From CAWKEY01 sp963848675 (GTDB lineage Bacteria > Pseudomonadota > Gammaproteobacteria > Methylococcales > Methylomonadaceae), in the NCBI GenBank assembly GCA_963848675.1, contig CAWKEY010000065.1:1-56747 (forward strand): a stretch of DNA of 56,747 nt, in the 5' to 3' direction. Within the stretch, counting starts at the first letter, position 1. Each line of letters starts with the position of its first letter. Of this stretch, positions 17,621-26,682 are shown piece after piece. The notes beneath the pieces were generated by a model. The model was not told the origin of the DNA. It was given only the letters and a program-made list of their open reading frames with translations, and did not search any database. The translations under genes were made by a program, and so were the position numbers.

Positions 17621-18355
17621 ATGAAGAAAGCACAATTTGCCATAGCCGTTTTAATGATTAGCGCAACGGCAAATTTAACCTATGCAGAGAACTTGTCAGG
17701 TAAAAATATGGATTTCATTAATCTCGCCCAGGAGTGTGCTCCATTAGTAGCGCCCCAAACAATGGCGGCGATTGTTAAGACAGAATCGCAGTTCCAACCC
17801 TTAGCAATAGGAATAAATAACAGAGCGCAACTCGCCCACCAACCCAAAAGTAAAGAAGAAGCAATAATAACGGCTACATCTCTCCTCGCCAAAGGTTACA
17901 ACATTGACATAGGCTTAGGTCAGGTTAATTCAGCAAACCTCATAAAAACCGGCTTGAGCGTCGAAGATGCTTTTGAACCGTGCAAGAACCTGGCGGCAGC
18001 CGCCAAAATTTTGCACTCGAATTACCAAGCCGCCAGTCGCAAGGTACAGGGTGAACAGCCCACGCTTTATGCTGCACTGTCGGCCTATAACACCGGCTCA
18101 TTCACCAAAGGGTTTAAAAACGGCTACGTGCAAAAAGTCCTGAACAATGCAGCTATGGCCGCAACAAACCAGGTCGTGCCGGCCATAGTAACAATACCTT
18201 TAACAGAAACGAACGCAGCCAAGCCAGCTGTAAAGCTACACGCGCAACCTAATGAGGAGGCCGTAAAACTTACCGTAGAAAGGGAAAGCGAAGTCTCGCC
18301 ACAAGAAAGCTCAAACGTCTATACAAACAAGGCTGACAACGTGATGGTGTATTAA
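17621..18355 (+). CDS. virB1: VirB1-like lytic transglycosylase
   Basis: This 244-residue exported enzyme would cleave peptidoglycan glycan strands locally for secretion-apparatus assembly. A signal peptide (about 1-22) precedes an SLT-type domain. The catalytic glutamate lies in AAIVKTESQFQPLAIGIN, followed by NIDIGLGQVNSANL and ALSAYNTGSF, all typical of VirB1. The C-terminal 70 residues are a low-complexity tail. The start is supported by AAGGATGA upstream. It is the first gene of the virB island and overlaps the next (broken) frame at TAATG. Confidence 0.9.
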   Translation: MKKAQFAIAVLMISATANLTYAENLSGKNMDFINLAQECAPLVAPQTMAAIVKTESQFQPLAIGINNRAQLAHQPKSKEEAIITATSLLAKGYNIDIGLGQVNSANLIKTGLSVEDAFEPCKNLAAAAKILHSNYQAASRKVQGEQPTLYAALSAYNTGSFTKGFKNGYVQKVLNNAAMAATNQVVPAIVTIPLTETNAAKPAVKLHAQPNEEAVKLTVERESEVSPQESSNVYTNKADNVMVY

Positions 18356-18577
18356 TGAATATCACGATTATTGAATCACCAGGCAAAAACAAAAAACTAT
18401 CTTGTGCCCACGGAAACTGGCGAATGAGTGGTTGATTCGCTGGCAGGTAAGTTTAAGTTGATGAATTTGGAATTCACGCGCGACGCGGAAGAAGACCTTG
18501 ACTGAATCGCCCAAGGCGAAGCCGGATACAAGACTGTCATTCCGCGTGTGCATGACCAATTGAAGCAGGAGTTATAG
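18355..18577 (+). pseudogene. Type IA topoisomerase remnant
   Basis: Starting at an ATG overlapping the virB1 stop, the frame reads MNITIIESPGKNKKL, the TOPRIM start of a type IA topoisomerase. It then runs into stops. Further on, LAGKFKLMNLEFTRDAEEDLD and, after a TGA, IAQGEAGYKTVI match a later part of the same family. The middle is gone. Plasmid-type secretion clusters often encode a TraE/TopB topoisomerase, so this was probably a functional neighbour that has been deleted to scraps. Confidence 0.75.
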
Positions 18578-18961
18578 AGAACAAAGGAAGTAAAGCGACA
18601 TTAAATCCCCTCACCCTACCCTCTCCCTCAGGGAGAGGGAGTTTGATATAGCTTTATCAACGCCGGACTCTATATCCACGCTTCACGTTTCGGCTATGCC
18701 GAAACACCCCTACCTCGAATGCGGGAAGGCGCTGCATCGCATTCAAGGGAAAAGCAGTTATTTCTGGAGATGTTCAGGATTTAAGAGAGGCTAAAGCTTC
18801 ATAGGAAAACAACAACAGTGTTCCAGATATTGAGAATGCAAAATAATAATAATCGCATCGTCAAAATATAACAATTCGCACTATCGAAATAAATAACTTG
18901 TGTTATTATTTGATCGCTTGTTAACAAACAAGCATGGTGTGAATTACAAGGATATAAAAGC
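18578..18961. other. Intergenic with short inverted repeat
   Basis: A GC-rich hairpin (CCCTCTCCC-TCA-GGGAGAGGG at 18619-18639) is a widespread intergenic repeat type. The rest is AT-rich, and 18890-18960 probably holds the promoter for the virB2-virB6 operon. Confidence 0.5.
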
Positions 18962-19231
18962 ATGAACACCATTATAGAAGCCGAACTGGTAGATTTCATC
19001 CGGAACAAGGCTGTGAAAAAGCTGAACATCATTCAAGTTGAAGATAGCAGATACCAGATAGTAGCCAACTTAACCTGGAAAGAAGGGGACTGGTATTTAG
19101 TAACCACAAGAAAAACCCCCCGCGAATGGGCAAGCCTGGACAGGCTGGCTCGCCATATATGCGAAAAGTGTAACGGCGCTATACCACCTATCAGCCTGTT
19201 ACTTAAACCCTTAAAAAAGGATGAACCTTGA
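18962..19231 (+). CDS. Small hypothetical protein leading the virB2 operon
   Basis: This 89-residue soluble protein contains WYLVTTRKTPREWASLDRL and PPISLLLKP near its end. The pattern resembles small conserved proteins of conjugative plasmids, possibly nucleic-acid binding or regulatory, but I cannot name a family. Its TGA stop overlaps the TTG start of virB2 (TTGA), so it is translationally coupled to the pilin gene. Confidence 0.65.
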   Translation: MNTIIEAELVDFIRNKAVKKLNIIQVEDSRYQIVANLTWKEGDWYLVTTRKTPREWASLDRLARHICEKCNGAIPPISLLLKPLKKDEP

Positions 19232-19539
19232 ACTTACTGAAGCGTTACAAAAATAAAAACATCAATAAACATGCCCTGCTGATGCTTGGCGTCGGCGCTT
19301 TCGCACTCATACCGGAAATTGCAATGGCAGCCCCGTGGGACTCGACAGCCACGCAAATTCTGGGGATTTTCACGGGTGGACTAACCCGTACCATAGCCAT
19401 CATTACAGTGATTGCCTGTGGTATTGCCGCGCTGGCAGGTAAGTTATCCTGGGATTGGGCAATCAAAATCATCGTTGGTATCGTGCTTATTTTTGGCTCG
19501 GTTGCCATCGTTGATTACATCATTGCCGGCGCATCCTGA
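19228..19539 (+). CDS. virB2: VirB2/TrbC-like pilin
   Basis: This 103-residue pilin precursor begins at a TTG preceded by AAAAAAGG. An N-terminal long signal (LLMLGVGAFALIPEIAMAAP, cleavage after AMA) is followed by two hydrophobic helices (about 47-70 and 78-98) separated by a short polar loop, as in VirB2/TrbC pilins. It is followed two bases later by virB3. Confidence 0.85.
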   Translation: MNLLKRYKNKNINKHALLMLGVGAFALIPEIAMAAPWDSTATQILGIFTGGLTRTIAIITVIACGIAALAGKLSWDWAIKIIVGIVLIFGSVAIVDYIIAGAS

Positions 19540-19541
19540 TT

Positions 19542-19862
19542 GTGGAAAATGGTGCGCAAGACGTTTACACAGACCCTCTGTTTGTCGGCTTGACGCGCCC
19601 CGCAACGATGTGGGGCATCCCTTATATGGCGTTTGTCATAGAGTTTATGGCGACAACGATAATCTTTCTGGCCGTTGGTGATCCGTTTTATCTACTCTTG
19701 GCTGTGCCAATACACGGCGTGCTATACCTGATTAGCGCTAACAATCCGGGAGTGTTCAGCTCTATTTTATTGTGGCTGAACACCAACGGACGGTGCAGGA
19801 ATTCGGGATTTTGGGGAGCAGTCAGTTTTTCGCCACTACCTACCAAGAAGTGGACAGAATAA
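19542..19862 (+). CDS. virB3: VirB3-like inner-membrane protein
   Basis: This 106-residue protein starts at GTG. It has the VirB3 pattern: an N-terminal DPLFVGLTRPATMWG motif, one or two membrane helices (about 27-65), and a conserved tail NTNGRCRNSGFWGAVSFSPL. It sits between the pilin and the VirB4 ATPase, as usual. A CGCG palindrome fills the gap before virB4. Confidence 0.85.
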   Translation: MENGAQDVYTDPLFVGLTRPATMWGIPYMAFVIEFMATTIIFLAVGDPFYLLLAVPIHGVLYLISANNPGVFSSILLWLNTNGRCRNSGFWGAVSFSPLPTKKWTE

Positions 19863-19865
19863 AAG

Positions 19866-19881
19866 TTTCGCGGACGCGAAA
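19866..19881. promoter_or_regulatory. CGCG palindrome, site 2
   Basis: TTTCGCG-GA-CGCGAAA lies in the 38-base gap between virB3 and virB4, with 7-base arms. It is one of six related sites in the island. Confidence 0.75.
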
Positions 19882-19900
19882 ATAGACAAAAGGGATAATT

Positions 19901-22348
19901 ATGGGCGCCGCAATTAATTACGCCGATGCATTAAAGAAAGAAGTCACTACTGCTGCCTTCATCCCGTATTCCAGTCATGTGACCAAAAATGCGGTGAAGC
20001 TGGCGAATGGGGATTATATACAAACTATCAAGATGCAAGGTGCAGCGCATGAAAGCGCTGATATACAGGATATTAATTCTTGGCACGATCAGTTAAACGG
20101 CTTCATGCGAAATATCGCTTCGCCTAATGTGGCGTTGTGGTCGCATGTGGTTAGGCGGGAATATGGCGAATATCCGGGCGGAGAATTCCAGCCGGGCTTC
20201 TGCCGTGACTTCAACGAAAAGTACCGCCAACAAATGGCGAACGAAAAAATGTTGGTCAATGAATTGTATTTGACTATCGTTTATCGCCCGCAGCCTTTAA
20301 AGGTTGCCAAGCTGTTTGATATGTTCGGTAAAAAAGACCCGAAGGCATTGCAACAACGCCAACTCGATGAGCTTGAAGCCCTGCACGATGTAATCGGTGC
20401 CGCGCTGGCGGCACTGGATCGTTATGAACCGGAATTACTCGGTTGCTATGAACATAAAGGAGTCATGTTCTCGGAAGTGCTGGAATTCCTCGCCTTCCTG
20501 GTTGATGGTGAATGGCGGCGGTTTCCTCTACCACGCGCTGAAATCAACAAGATTCTCGCAACTTCCCGTCCGCTTTTTGGCAAGGGCGGCTTAATGTCAC
20601 TCCTGGCACCGACGCGGGGGCAGTATGCTGGCATCGTGACGATACAGGAATACCCGTCTATTACCTGCCCCGGTATTTTGAATGACTTGCTCGGTATGCC
20701 TTTCGAGTTCGTACTCGCGCAATCGTTTACCTTTTTGTCTAAGCCGGTTGCCATTGGCAGAATGAAGCGGCAACAAGCACGCATGGTCAATGCTGGTGAT
20801 GTGGCTATCAGTCAGATTGCGGACATTGATGATGCCTTAGACGATTTAACCTCGAATAGTTTTGTGATGGGCGCCCATAGCCTGTGCCTGATTATCCGCG
20901 CGGACGATAAAAAATCTCTAAATGACTATATCAACGAAGCGGGCGCTGCACTATCGGATGGCGGCATGAAGTGGTCGCGGGAAAGCATCGGCCTAGCTGG
21001 TGCGTTCTGGTCACAATTGCCGGGCAATTTCGAGTACCGGGCCAATGTTGGTGATATTACCAGCCGAAATTTTGCCGGGTTTAGCAGTTACCACAATTAC
21101 CCGATTGGCCGCATTCGCGGCAACCAATGGGGTGATGCGGTGATGATGTTTAAAACTACCTCTGGCGCACCGTATTACTTCAATTTTCACAAAGGTGAAG
21201 AAGGCACTGACGCGAAAAATAGTGCCAAGCTAGACCCGAATCATAAAGACCTTGCCAATACAGTTGTGATAGGCAAATCAGGGACGGGTAAGACGGTACT
21301 TGAAACTGTATTGCTGGCACAAGCACAGAAGTTTTATCAACCGAAAAATGGCAAAGAGTTGTCATGTGTTTTATTTGACAAAGACTTGGGTGCTGCGGTT
21401 GCAGTGCGTGCAATGGGTGGCCGGTATTACCCACTCAAAAACGGCACATCCTCTGGCTTTAATCCTTTTCAATTGGAGCCAACGCCCAACCATCTGACCT
21501 TTCTCGAAAGTCTTGTCAAGCAGCTCGTAAAGCATGAGGGCTTGCCGATTACACCACGGCAAGAACGCGAAATAAGCGAGGCGATTAAAGGCGTCATGGG
21601 GGCTGCCAAGCACAAGCGGCGGTTAGGGTCGGTTTTGGAATTCCTTGACCCCACCGACGAGAACGGTCTACATATTAGATTATCCCGGTGGTGTCGAGGC
21701 GGCGCATTAGGCTGGTTGTTTGATAACGCGGACGACACACTGAGCCTCGATAACTGCACGATGGTGGGTTTTGACGTAACCGAGTTTCTGGATAATGATG
21801 AAACTCGCACACCTACTATCATGTACCTGTTCCATCGAATTGAAAGCCTGATTGATGGGCGGCGCATTCCGATTTTCATGGACGAATTTTGGAAATTGCT
21901 GAATGACCCGGCGTTTGAAGACCTGGCGCAAAATAAGCTGGTCACGATTCGTAAGCAGGATGGTTTTTTGGTCATGTTCACGCAATCTCCCCAGCAAGTG
22001 CTAAAGTCACCGATTGCCTATGCCATCATCTCACAAACGGCGACAAAGATTTTCCTACCCAATCCGGAAGCTGATTACGACGACTATGTAAACGGCTTTA
22101 AGCTTACGCATCGCGAGTATGAAATAGTTAAGGGATTGGGCGAAAAATCGCGCCGGTTCCTGATTAAACAGGGGCAAAACTCTGTTGTCGCAGAATTGAA
22201 CCTTCGTGGGTTCGATGATGAATTGGCCGTGCTTTCGGGCAATACGGCTACGTCATTACTAGCCGAAAAACTCGTCGCTGAATTGGGCGAAGACCCAGCT
22301 GTTTGGTTGCCAGAATTCCATCGTATTCGTAAAGGAGCATTAATTTGA
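19901..22348 (+). CDS. virB4: VirB4 ATPase
   Basis: This 815-residue cytoplasmic ATPase powers pilus assembly and substrate transfer. The N-terminal half (1-430) is the VirB4/CagE domain (KMQGAAHESADIQDINSWH). The C-terminal half has Walker A VVIGKSGTGKTVLE (about 445-458) and Walker B RIPIFMDEFWKLL, then QSPQQVLKSPIAYAI. Length matches the family. AAAGGGATAATT precedes the ATG. Its TGA overlaps the TTG start of virB5. Confidence 0.93.
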   Translation: MGAAINYADALKKEVTTAAFIPYSSHVTKNAVKLANGDYIQTIKMQGAAHESADIQDINSWHDQLNGFMRNIASPNVALWSHVVRREYGEYPGGEFQPGFCRDFNEKYRQQMANEKMLVNELYLTIVYRPQPLKVAKLFDMFGKKDPKALQQRQLDELEALHDVIGAALAALDRYEPELLGCYEHKGVMFSEVLEFLAFLVDGEWRRFPLPRAEINKILATSRPLFGKGGLMSLLAPTRGQYAGIVTIQEYPSITCPGILNDLLGMPFEFVLAQSFTFLSKPVAIGRMKRQQARMVNAGDVAISQIADIDDALDDLTSNSFVMGAHSLCLIIRADDKKSLNDYINEAGAALSDGGMKWSRESIGLAGAFWSQLPGNFEYRANVGDITSRNFAGFSSYHNYPIGRIRGNQWGDAVMMFKTTSGAPYYFNFHKGEEGTDAKNSAKLDPNHKDLANTVVIGKSGTGKTVLETVLLAQAQKFYQPKNGKELSCVLFDKDLGAAVAVRAMGGRYYPLKNGTSSGFNPFQLEPTPNHLTFLESLVKQLVKHEGLPITPRQEREISEAIKGVMGAAKHKRRLGSVLEFLDPTDENGLHIRLSRWCRGGALGWLFDNADDTLSLDNCTMVGFDVTEFLDNDETRTPTIMYLFHRIESLIDGRRIPIFMDEFWKLLNDPAFEDLAQNKLVTIRKQDGFLVMFTQSPQQVLKSPIAYAIISQTATKIFLPNPEADYDDYVNGFKLTHREYEIVKGLGEKSRRFLIKQGQNSVVAELNLRGFDDELAVLSGNTATSLLAEKLVAELGEDPAVWLPEFHRIRKGALI

Positions 22349-23028
22349 AACTATTAAATAAAACAATCGGCACTGTAGCTATTGCAATTTCGCTATGCGG
22401 TGTCAACAACGCCCTTGCTGTTGACATTGTTACAGACATTACACCTACGACCATCGCAGGGTGGTCGGCGCAAGCCGCTTCATGGGGAACACAACTGCAA
22501 CGAATGACAAATCAATTCAACCAGTTAAAATCCACCTATGACAGCATGAACGGCTCACGCGGTATGGCCGATCTGGTCAACAACCCCGCCGCCCGGCAAT
22601 ATTTGCCAGCCAATTATCAGGACATTCTGAGTAGCGGCTACGGCAATTGGGCGTCGATTCGATCATCGGCAAAAGTCATGGGTATTGAAGACACCACACT
22701 AAACCCAACCAGCGACGTAGCCAAAGCGTTTGAATCGACCGCGCGGCAAGCTGCACTGAACCGCGCAACGATGGAGGACGGCTACAATCAGGCAAGTCAG
22801 CGCTTTAGCTCTATTCAAGTGCTGCTGGATAAGGTAAATGCCGCGCCCGATCAGAAAGACATTGCCGATTTGCAAGCCCGTATCCAGGCCGAACAGGTCA
22901 TGATGCAAAACGAAAGCACCAAACTAGCCATGCTCGGCCAACTAGCGCAAGCGCAACGTGATTTAAGCAATCAACAGGCAATGGAAATTGGCATGAAGGC
23001 CACTAGGGGAGATGTTCCTCGCTTCTAA
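22345..23028 (+). CDS. virB5: VirB5-like pilus-tip protein
   Basis: This 227-residue periplasmic protein starts at TTG after AAAGGAG. It has a signal peptide (about 1-28), then a helical domain rich in Gln, with the VirB5 features WGTQLQRMTNQFNQLKSTYD and YNQASQRFSSIQVLLDKVN. It ends in DVPRF. It is coupled to virB4 by overlap and followed by a small lipoprotein gene. Confidence 0.85.
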   Translation: MKLLNKTIGTVAIAISLCGVNNALAVDIVTDITPTTIAGWSAQAASWGTQLQRMTNQFNQLKSTYDSMNGSRGMADLVNNPAARQYLPANYQDILSSGYGNWASIRSSAKVMGIEDTTLNPTSDVAKAFESTARQAALNRATMEDGYNQASQRFSSIQVLLDKVNAAPDQKDIADLQARIQAEQVMMQNESTKLAMLGQLAQAQRDLSNQQAMEIGMKATRGDVPRF

Positions 23029-23075
23029 TAACTGACAACATGCGCCCACTTCAGGGCGCACCAAAGGAAAAAACA

Positions 23076-23306
23076 ATGAAAAAAATTATCGTACTCGCCT
23101 TGCTCCCCATTTTACTGCTGACGGCTTGCAGTGACAATGTGCCAAAGGTTGATGACCCGCATAACGTGGTTGTGGATGGTCAGAAAATGACGCAAGCCGA
23201 TTTCCTGCAAAAGTATTGCATTAGCAAAGCCGGAAACGAAACTTGTGATAAGGTAAAAAACGCTATGGACAAAGACGCCACCAAAGGCGTCATTCCACGT
23301 TTCTAA
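23076..23306 (+). CDS. Small lipoprotein, possible entry-exclusion protein
   Basis: This 76-residue protein has a signal and lipobox (LPILLLTAC, Cys about 18), so it is anchored in the envelope. The mature part has two conserved-looking cysteines (KYC, ETC) and ends GVIPRF, echoing the VirB5 end DVPRF. Small lipoproteins between virB5 and virB6 often mediate entry exclusion (EexN/KikB-type). That role is inferred from position. The frame is open upstream, but ATG 23076 has AAAGGAAAAAACA before it and gives the signal peptide. Confidence 0.7.
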   Translation: MKKIIVLALLPILLLTACSDNVPKVDDPHNVVVDGQKMTQADFLQKYCISKAGNETCDKVKNAMDKDATKGVIPRF

Positions 23307-23318
23307 GGGATAGCGGAA

Positions 23319-24398
23319 ATGGCTACTAGCTTGCACTTCTATGAAGACACCTTCAATAACTTAAGTAGCTCACTTTCGACGTATGTCAGCGATGTTGCTA
23401 GTAGCATCATTGCCGCAATTACGCCAGTCGCCACAACACTAATCACGATATATGTGGTGTTATGGGGTTGGTCGATGATGCGCGGCGTTATCTCAGAGCC
23501 GATTACGGACGGGGTAAGCCGAATCGTCCGGTTAGCGGTGATTACCGGAATTGCCTTAAACCTCGGGCGGTACAACGGTTATTTGGCCGATATGCTTTGG
23601 AACTCGCCGGATGCGCTAGCGGGCTATATAGCTTCAGGGTACTCCAACACCACAACCAACATGCAATTCCTTGATAGCCTCATGTCGCAGATTTACGACT
23701 TAGGCGATGTCTATTGGCAAAAAGCATTCGCAGGCATGGGCACCATAGGTATCCCGAACATTGGGCTGATAATTATCGCAATTTTGATATGGGCGGCAGG
23801 CTTGCTTGCAACTGCCTACGGTGCATTTCTACTGGCTCTTTCAAAAATGGCACTGGCAATTATCCTCGCTGTTGGCCCCTTATTCGTTTTAATGACCATC
23901 TTCGAGCCGACCAGAAGATTTTTCGATTCATGGATTGGTCAAGCTCTGAACTATGTATTTTTGGCTATGCTGTCTGCCGCAGCAATTAAGCTCGTTATGA
24001 CCATTTTACAAACCTACCTGACGGCAGCGGGCGGGGCGGGCGTACTCACTGACCCGTCTGTCAGCCAAGCCCTACCAGCAATCGTATTATGCGCAATAGG
24101 TATGCTTGTAATGATGCAACTTCCCTCCATTGCCTCGGCTTTGGGCGGTGGTGTGGCAATCGGCACCTTGGGCGCAGTCACTTGGGCATACGGCAAAGCT
24201 AAAGGAACAACCAGCGGCGCATGGAATGTTGCGTCAGGTAAAACCTTAAGCGACATACGCGCAACACGACGCTCCAAGGCAATGAATGCGCGTTGGGCAG
24301 CCAATAACCCAAGCGCAATTAGTCGCGCAGCAGGTGCGCCGCAAGCTGTGTACCGCAAAATCACAGGCAGCGGCAAGAACTGGGTCGCCAAAGGCTAA
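23319..24398 (+). CDS. virB6: VirB6/TrbL-like channel protein
   Basis: This 359-residue polytopic protein of the secretion channel has about five to six membrane helices. They include IIAAITPVATTLITIYVVLW, NIGLIIIAILIWAAGLLATA, MALAIILAVGPLFVLM and AIVLCAIGMLVMM. FVLMTIFEPTRRFFDSWIGQ is a typical VirB6 block. A basic tail (about 325-359) lies in the cytoplasm. It is the last gene before a terminator, closing the virB2-virB6 operon. Confidence 0.88.
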   Translation: MATSLHFYEDTFNNLSSSLSTYVSDVASSIIAAITPVATTLITIYVVLWGWSMMRGVISEPITDGVSRIVRLAVITGIALNLGRYNGYLADMLWNSPDALAGYIASGYSNTTTNMQFLDSLMSQIYDLGDVYWQKAFAGMGTIGIPNIGLIIIAILIWAAGLLATAYGAFLLALSKMALAIILAVGPLFVLMTIFEPTRRFFDSWIGQALNYVFLAMLSAAAIKLVMTILQTYLTAAGGAGVLTDPSVSQALPAIVLCAIGMLVMMQLPSIASALGGGVAIGTLGAVTWAYGKAKGTTSGAWNVASGKTLSDIRATRRSKAMNARWAANNPSAISRAAGAPQAVYRKITGSGKNWVAKG

Positions 24399-24404
24399 AC
24401 AAGC

Positions 24405-24449
24405 AAAAAAGGGCGGAATTTTCGCGCACGCGAAAACCGCTCTTTTTTA
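24405..24449 (+). terminator. Terminator containing CGCG palindrome site 3
   Basis: An A run, GGGCGG, the palindrome TTTTCGCG-CA-CGCGAAAA (24419-24436), CCGCTC and a T run form one long stem with an A/T-flanked base. This is a classic bidirectional Rho-independent terminator 7 bases after the virB6 stop. The repeat motif is built into the top of the stem. Confidence 0.8.
24419..24436. promoter_or_regulatory. CGCG palindrome, site 3
   Basis: TTTTCGCG-CA-CGCGAAAA has 8-base arms and lies between the virB6 and virB7 genes, inside the terminator stem. It is one of six related sites. Confidence 0.8.
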
Positions 24450-24561
24450 GTATCAAAAATAATCAATATAGTATATTTTGAAATATCGTTATAAGTATTT
24501 TGGAATGTCAAAATATGATATATTGATACTTTAATATAATTACTTTATACAGAATTTTCAT
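24450..24561 (+). promoter_or_regulatory. Probable virB7 operon promoter region
   Basis: A very AT-rich stretch between the terminator and virB7 contains repeated words (ATAGTATATTTTGAAATAT, AAAATATGATATATTGATA) and TATAAT-like sequence near 24535. It must contain the promoter for virB7-virB11 and virD4. No operator with an identified protein can be named. Confidence 0.45.
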
Positions 24562-25026
24562 ATGCGTAACACTATCGCAATACTTGCAATCCTCGTGCTC
24601 GCGGGTTGCGCAGTTTCTCCACCAAAGCCGCCAGCGGTCGAGGGCGAGTACAGACCCGTAAATCAGCTCAACACTAAACACCAGGAAAGTTACAAGGCAG
24701 CCGCACACCCAGTATTCGATTTCATTTATGAAGGGGATATTGTCAATGCACTCCCGGAATTACAAAATGTGCAACCACAATTAACCGTATTACCGCCACT
24801 TGGTATGCAAATCCAGCTGCCGGTCAGGCTTAATTTGCAATCTACAACACTTGAGAATGCCTTGCGCTCCATTGGCGAACAAGGCGGCGGTGTGGCCGAT
24901 GTAGTATGGAACACAACCCAGCAAGGCAATAATCAGATATTCATCCGATTCCATCCACCTTACCCTTACCAAAAACCGGCAGCGAAAAAGAATAGAAAAG
25001 CCCTAAAAAACAGGAAACCCTCATGA
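24562..25026 (+). CDS. virB7: VirB7-like lipoprotein with N0-type domain
   Basis: This 154-residue lipoprotein has lipobox ILVLAGC (Cys about 16). The C-terminal part (PVRLNLQSTTLENALRSIGEQ through FIRFHPPYPY, about 85-140) resembles a secretin N0/STN domain, as known for the large VirB7 of Xanthomonas and for DotD. It would help build the outer-membrane core with VirB9 and VirB10. Its stop overlaps virB8 (ATGA). Confidence 0.75.
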   Translation: MRNTIAILAILVLAGCAVSPPKPPAVEGEYRPVNQLNTKHQESYKAAAHPVFDFIYEGDIVNALPELQNVQPQLTVLPPLGMQIQLPVRLNLQSTTLENALRSIGEQGGGVADVVWNTTQQGNNQIFIRFHPPYPYQKPAAKKNRKALKNRKPS

Positions 25027-25832
25027 AAACCAAAGTAGACAAACAGGATTTCGAGAACTACTTGAGGGAAGCCCGCACCTGGGAAACCGACAAAGTTCAA
25101 GAAATAGAAAAATCCCGAAAAACTGCATGGCGTGTGGCGACCGCCTCCGGCACTGTTGCGTTTGCGTCAGTGATGGCCATAGCGATGCTGACCCCATTAA
25201 AAACCGTCGAACCCTACGTTATCCGCGTGGATAACTCAACAGGCATTGTCGATGTGGTCGAATCGCTAAGGGACGGCGAAACCAATTATGACGAAGCGAT
25301 CAACAAGTATTTCACACAGTGGTATGTGCGCTATCGAGAAGGCTATTCAAAGGAACTGGCAGAAGACTATTACAGCTATGTAGGCATTCTGTCGGCGGGA
25401 CCGGAACAACTAAAGTATTACGATTTTTTTAACCCGAAAAACAAGCTATCGCCGCTTACTGTTTACGGCGAATACGCAAAAGTAAAGATTCGCCTTAAAA
25501 GCACGTCATTTATCAACCCAAACGTAGCATTAGTACGTTATGTCAAAGATGTTATGCGCGGCTCTGACAAGCCAGAATCATCACATTGGGCGGCTACGAT
25601 TACCTTCAAGTATTCCAACGCACCAATGAAGGAGAAAGACCGGGCAATTAACCCGCTCGGATTCCAAGTAACCGAGTACCGCAATGACCCTGACGCATTC
25701 ACCACCGACCCAACATCAACACCACCGGCTTCTGCACCAACAACAGCGGCTTTTATGCCTACAGGCGTGACAGTGTTTCCAGGACAAACGCCAGCCGTGC
25801 CTGCGCTGGTAGTGCCTGTGGGACAACGATAA
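25023..25832 (+). CDS. virB8: VirB8 assembly factor
   Basis: This 269-residue bitopic protein has a cytoplasmic N-terminus, one membrane helix (about 38-58) and a periplasmic NTF2-like domain with VEPYVIRVDNSTGIVDVVE and YFTQWYVRYREGYS. A Pro/Ala/Thr-rich tail of about 40 residues extends past the usual end. It is coupled by ATGA to virB7 and is followed 10 bases later by virB9. Confidence 0.9.
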   Translation: MKTKVDKQDFENYLREARTWETDKVQEIEKSRKTAWRVATASGTVAFASVMAIAMLTPLKTVEPYVIRVDNSTGIVDVVESLRDGETNYDEAINKYFTQWYVRYREGYSKELAEDYYSYVGILSAGPEQLKYYDFFNPKNKLSPLTVYGEYAKVKIRLKSTSFINPNVALVRYVKDVMRGSDKPESSHWAATITFKYSNAPMKEKDRAINPLGFQVTEYRNDPDAFTTDPTSTPPASAPTTAAFMPTGVTVFPGQTPAVPALVVPVGQR

Positions 25833-25842
25833 GGGAACAAGA

Positions 25843-26682
25843 ATGAAAAAACTAATGTTGATTGCATTGCTTTTCCCAGCGCTCGCCTTGGGCGAGATCA
25901 CCCCCAAAAGAGGCGATTATGACGCACGTGTGCGGCTTGTGGATTACAACCCCATGAACGTAGTGAAGTTGTCCACGTTCTATGGCGTCTCAACGCATGT
26001 GCAGTTTGGCGAAGACGAAAGCATTAAGGATGTAGCGGTAGGGGATGACCAGGCATGGAAAGTGGTTCCACGCGGAAATCATCTTTTTATCAAACCACAA
26101 GCCACGAAAGCGGATACCAATGTTACCGTGGTAACCGACAAACGAACCTATCAGTTTGCCTTGGTTGTGCAACCTCGCCCTATAAAGGATTCCAAAGCGT
26201 GGGCAGACCCGAATTTGATTTTCTCGCTGGCGTTCCGCTACCCCGACGAAGAAGCCGCTAAACGCGTGGCTGCCACCAAAAAAGAAGCCGCCAAAGCCAG
26301 CTTAAACGAAGTTAAAACCAAACTTACCGATGCGACAAAACGGAGTGATAACTTTGATTATTGGGTCGCTGGCTCGGAAGAAATTAGCCCCACGGCAGCT
26401 CGCGACGATGGCCGATTTATTTACTTCAGCTTTACCAATAACCGTGATATGCCAGCCGTCTATTCAGTAGATGCAGAAGACAACGAAGCCTTAATTAACA
26501 CCAATGTGATTGATGGAAACACGATTGTCATTCAACGTCTCGTACCGCGTATTATTCTTCGCAAAGGCAATTACGTGGCTTCGGTAATTAACAAATCGTT
26601 CGACATAAACGGCGGCACAGATAACACAACAGGCACGATTGCTCCGGATGTGAAACGAGTAATTAAGGAAGAGCAACAATGA
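25843..26682 (+). CDS. virB9: VirB9 outer-core protein
   Basis: This 279-residue periplasmic protein has a signal peptide (about 1-17). The N-terminal domain has DYDARVRLVDYNPMNVVKLS and YGVSTHVQFGEDE. The C-terminal domain, with FDYWVAGSEEISPTAARDDG and RFIYFSFTNNRDMPAVYSVD, binds VirB7 and contributes to the core complex. It overlaps virB10 by ATGA. Confidence 0.92.
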   Translation: MKKLMLIALLFPALALGEITPKRGDYDARVRLVDYNPMNVVKLSTFYGVSTHVQFGEDESIKDVAVGDDQAWKVVPRGNHLFIKPQATKADTNVTVVTDKRTYQFALVVQPRPIKDSKAWADPNLIFSLAFRYPDEEAAKRVAATKKEAAKASLNEVKTKLTDATKRSDNFDYWVAGSEEISPTAARDDGRFIYFSFTNNRDMPAVYSVDAEDNEALINTNVIDGNTIVIQRLVPRIILRKGNYVASVINKSFDINGGTDNTTGTIAPDVKRVIKEEQQ

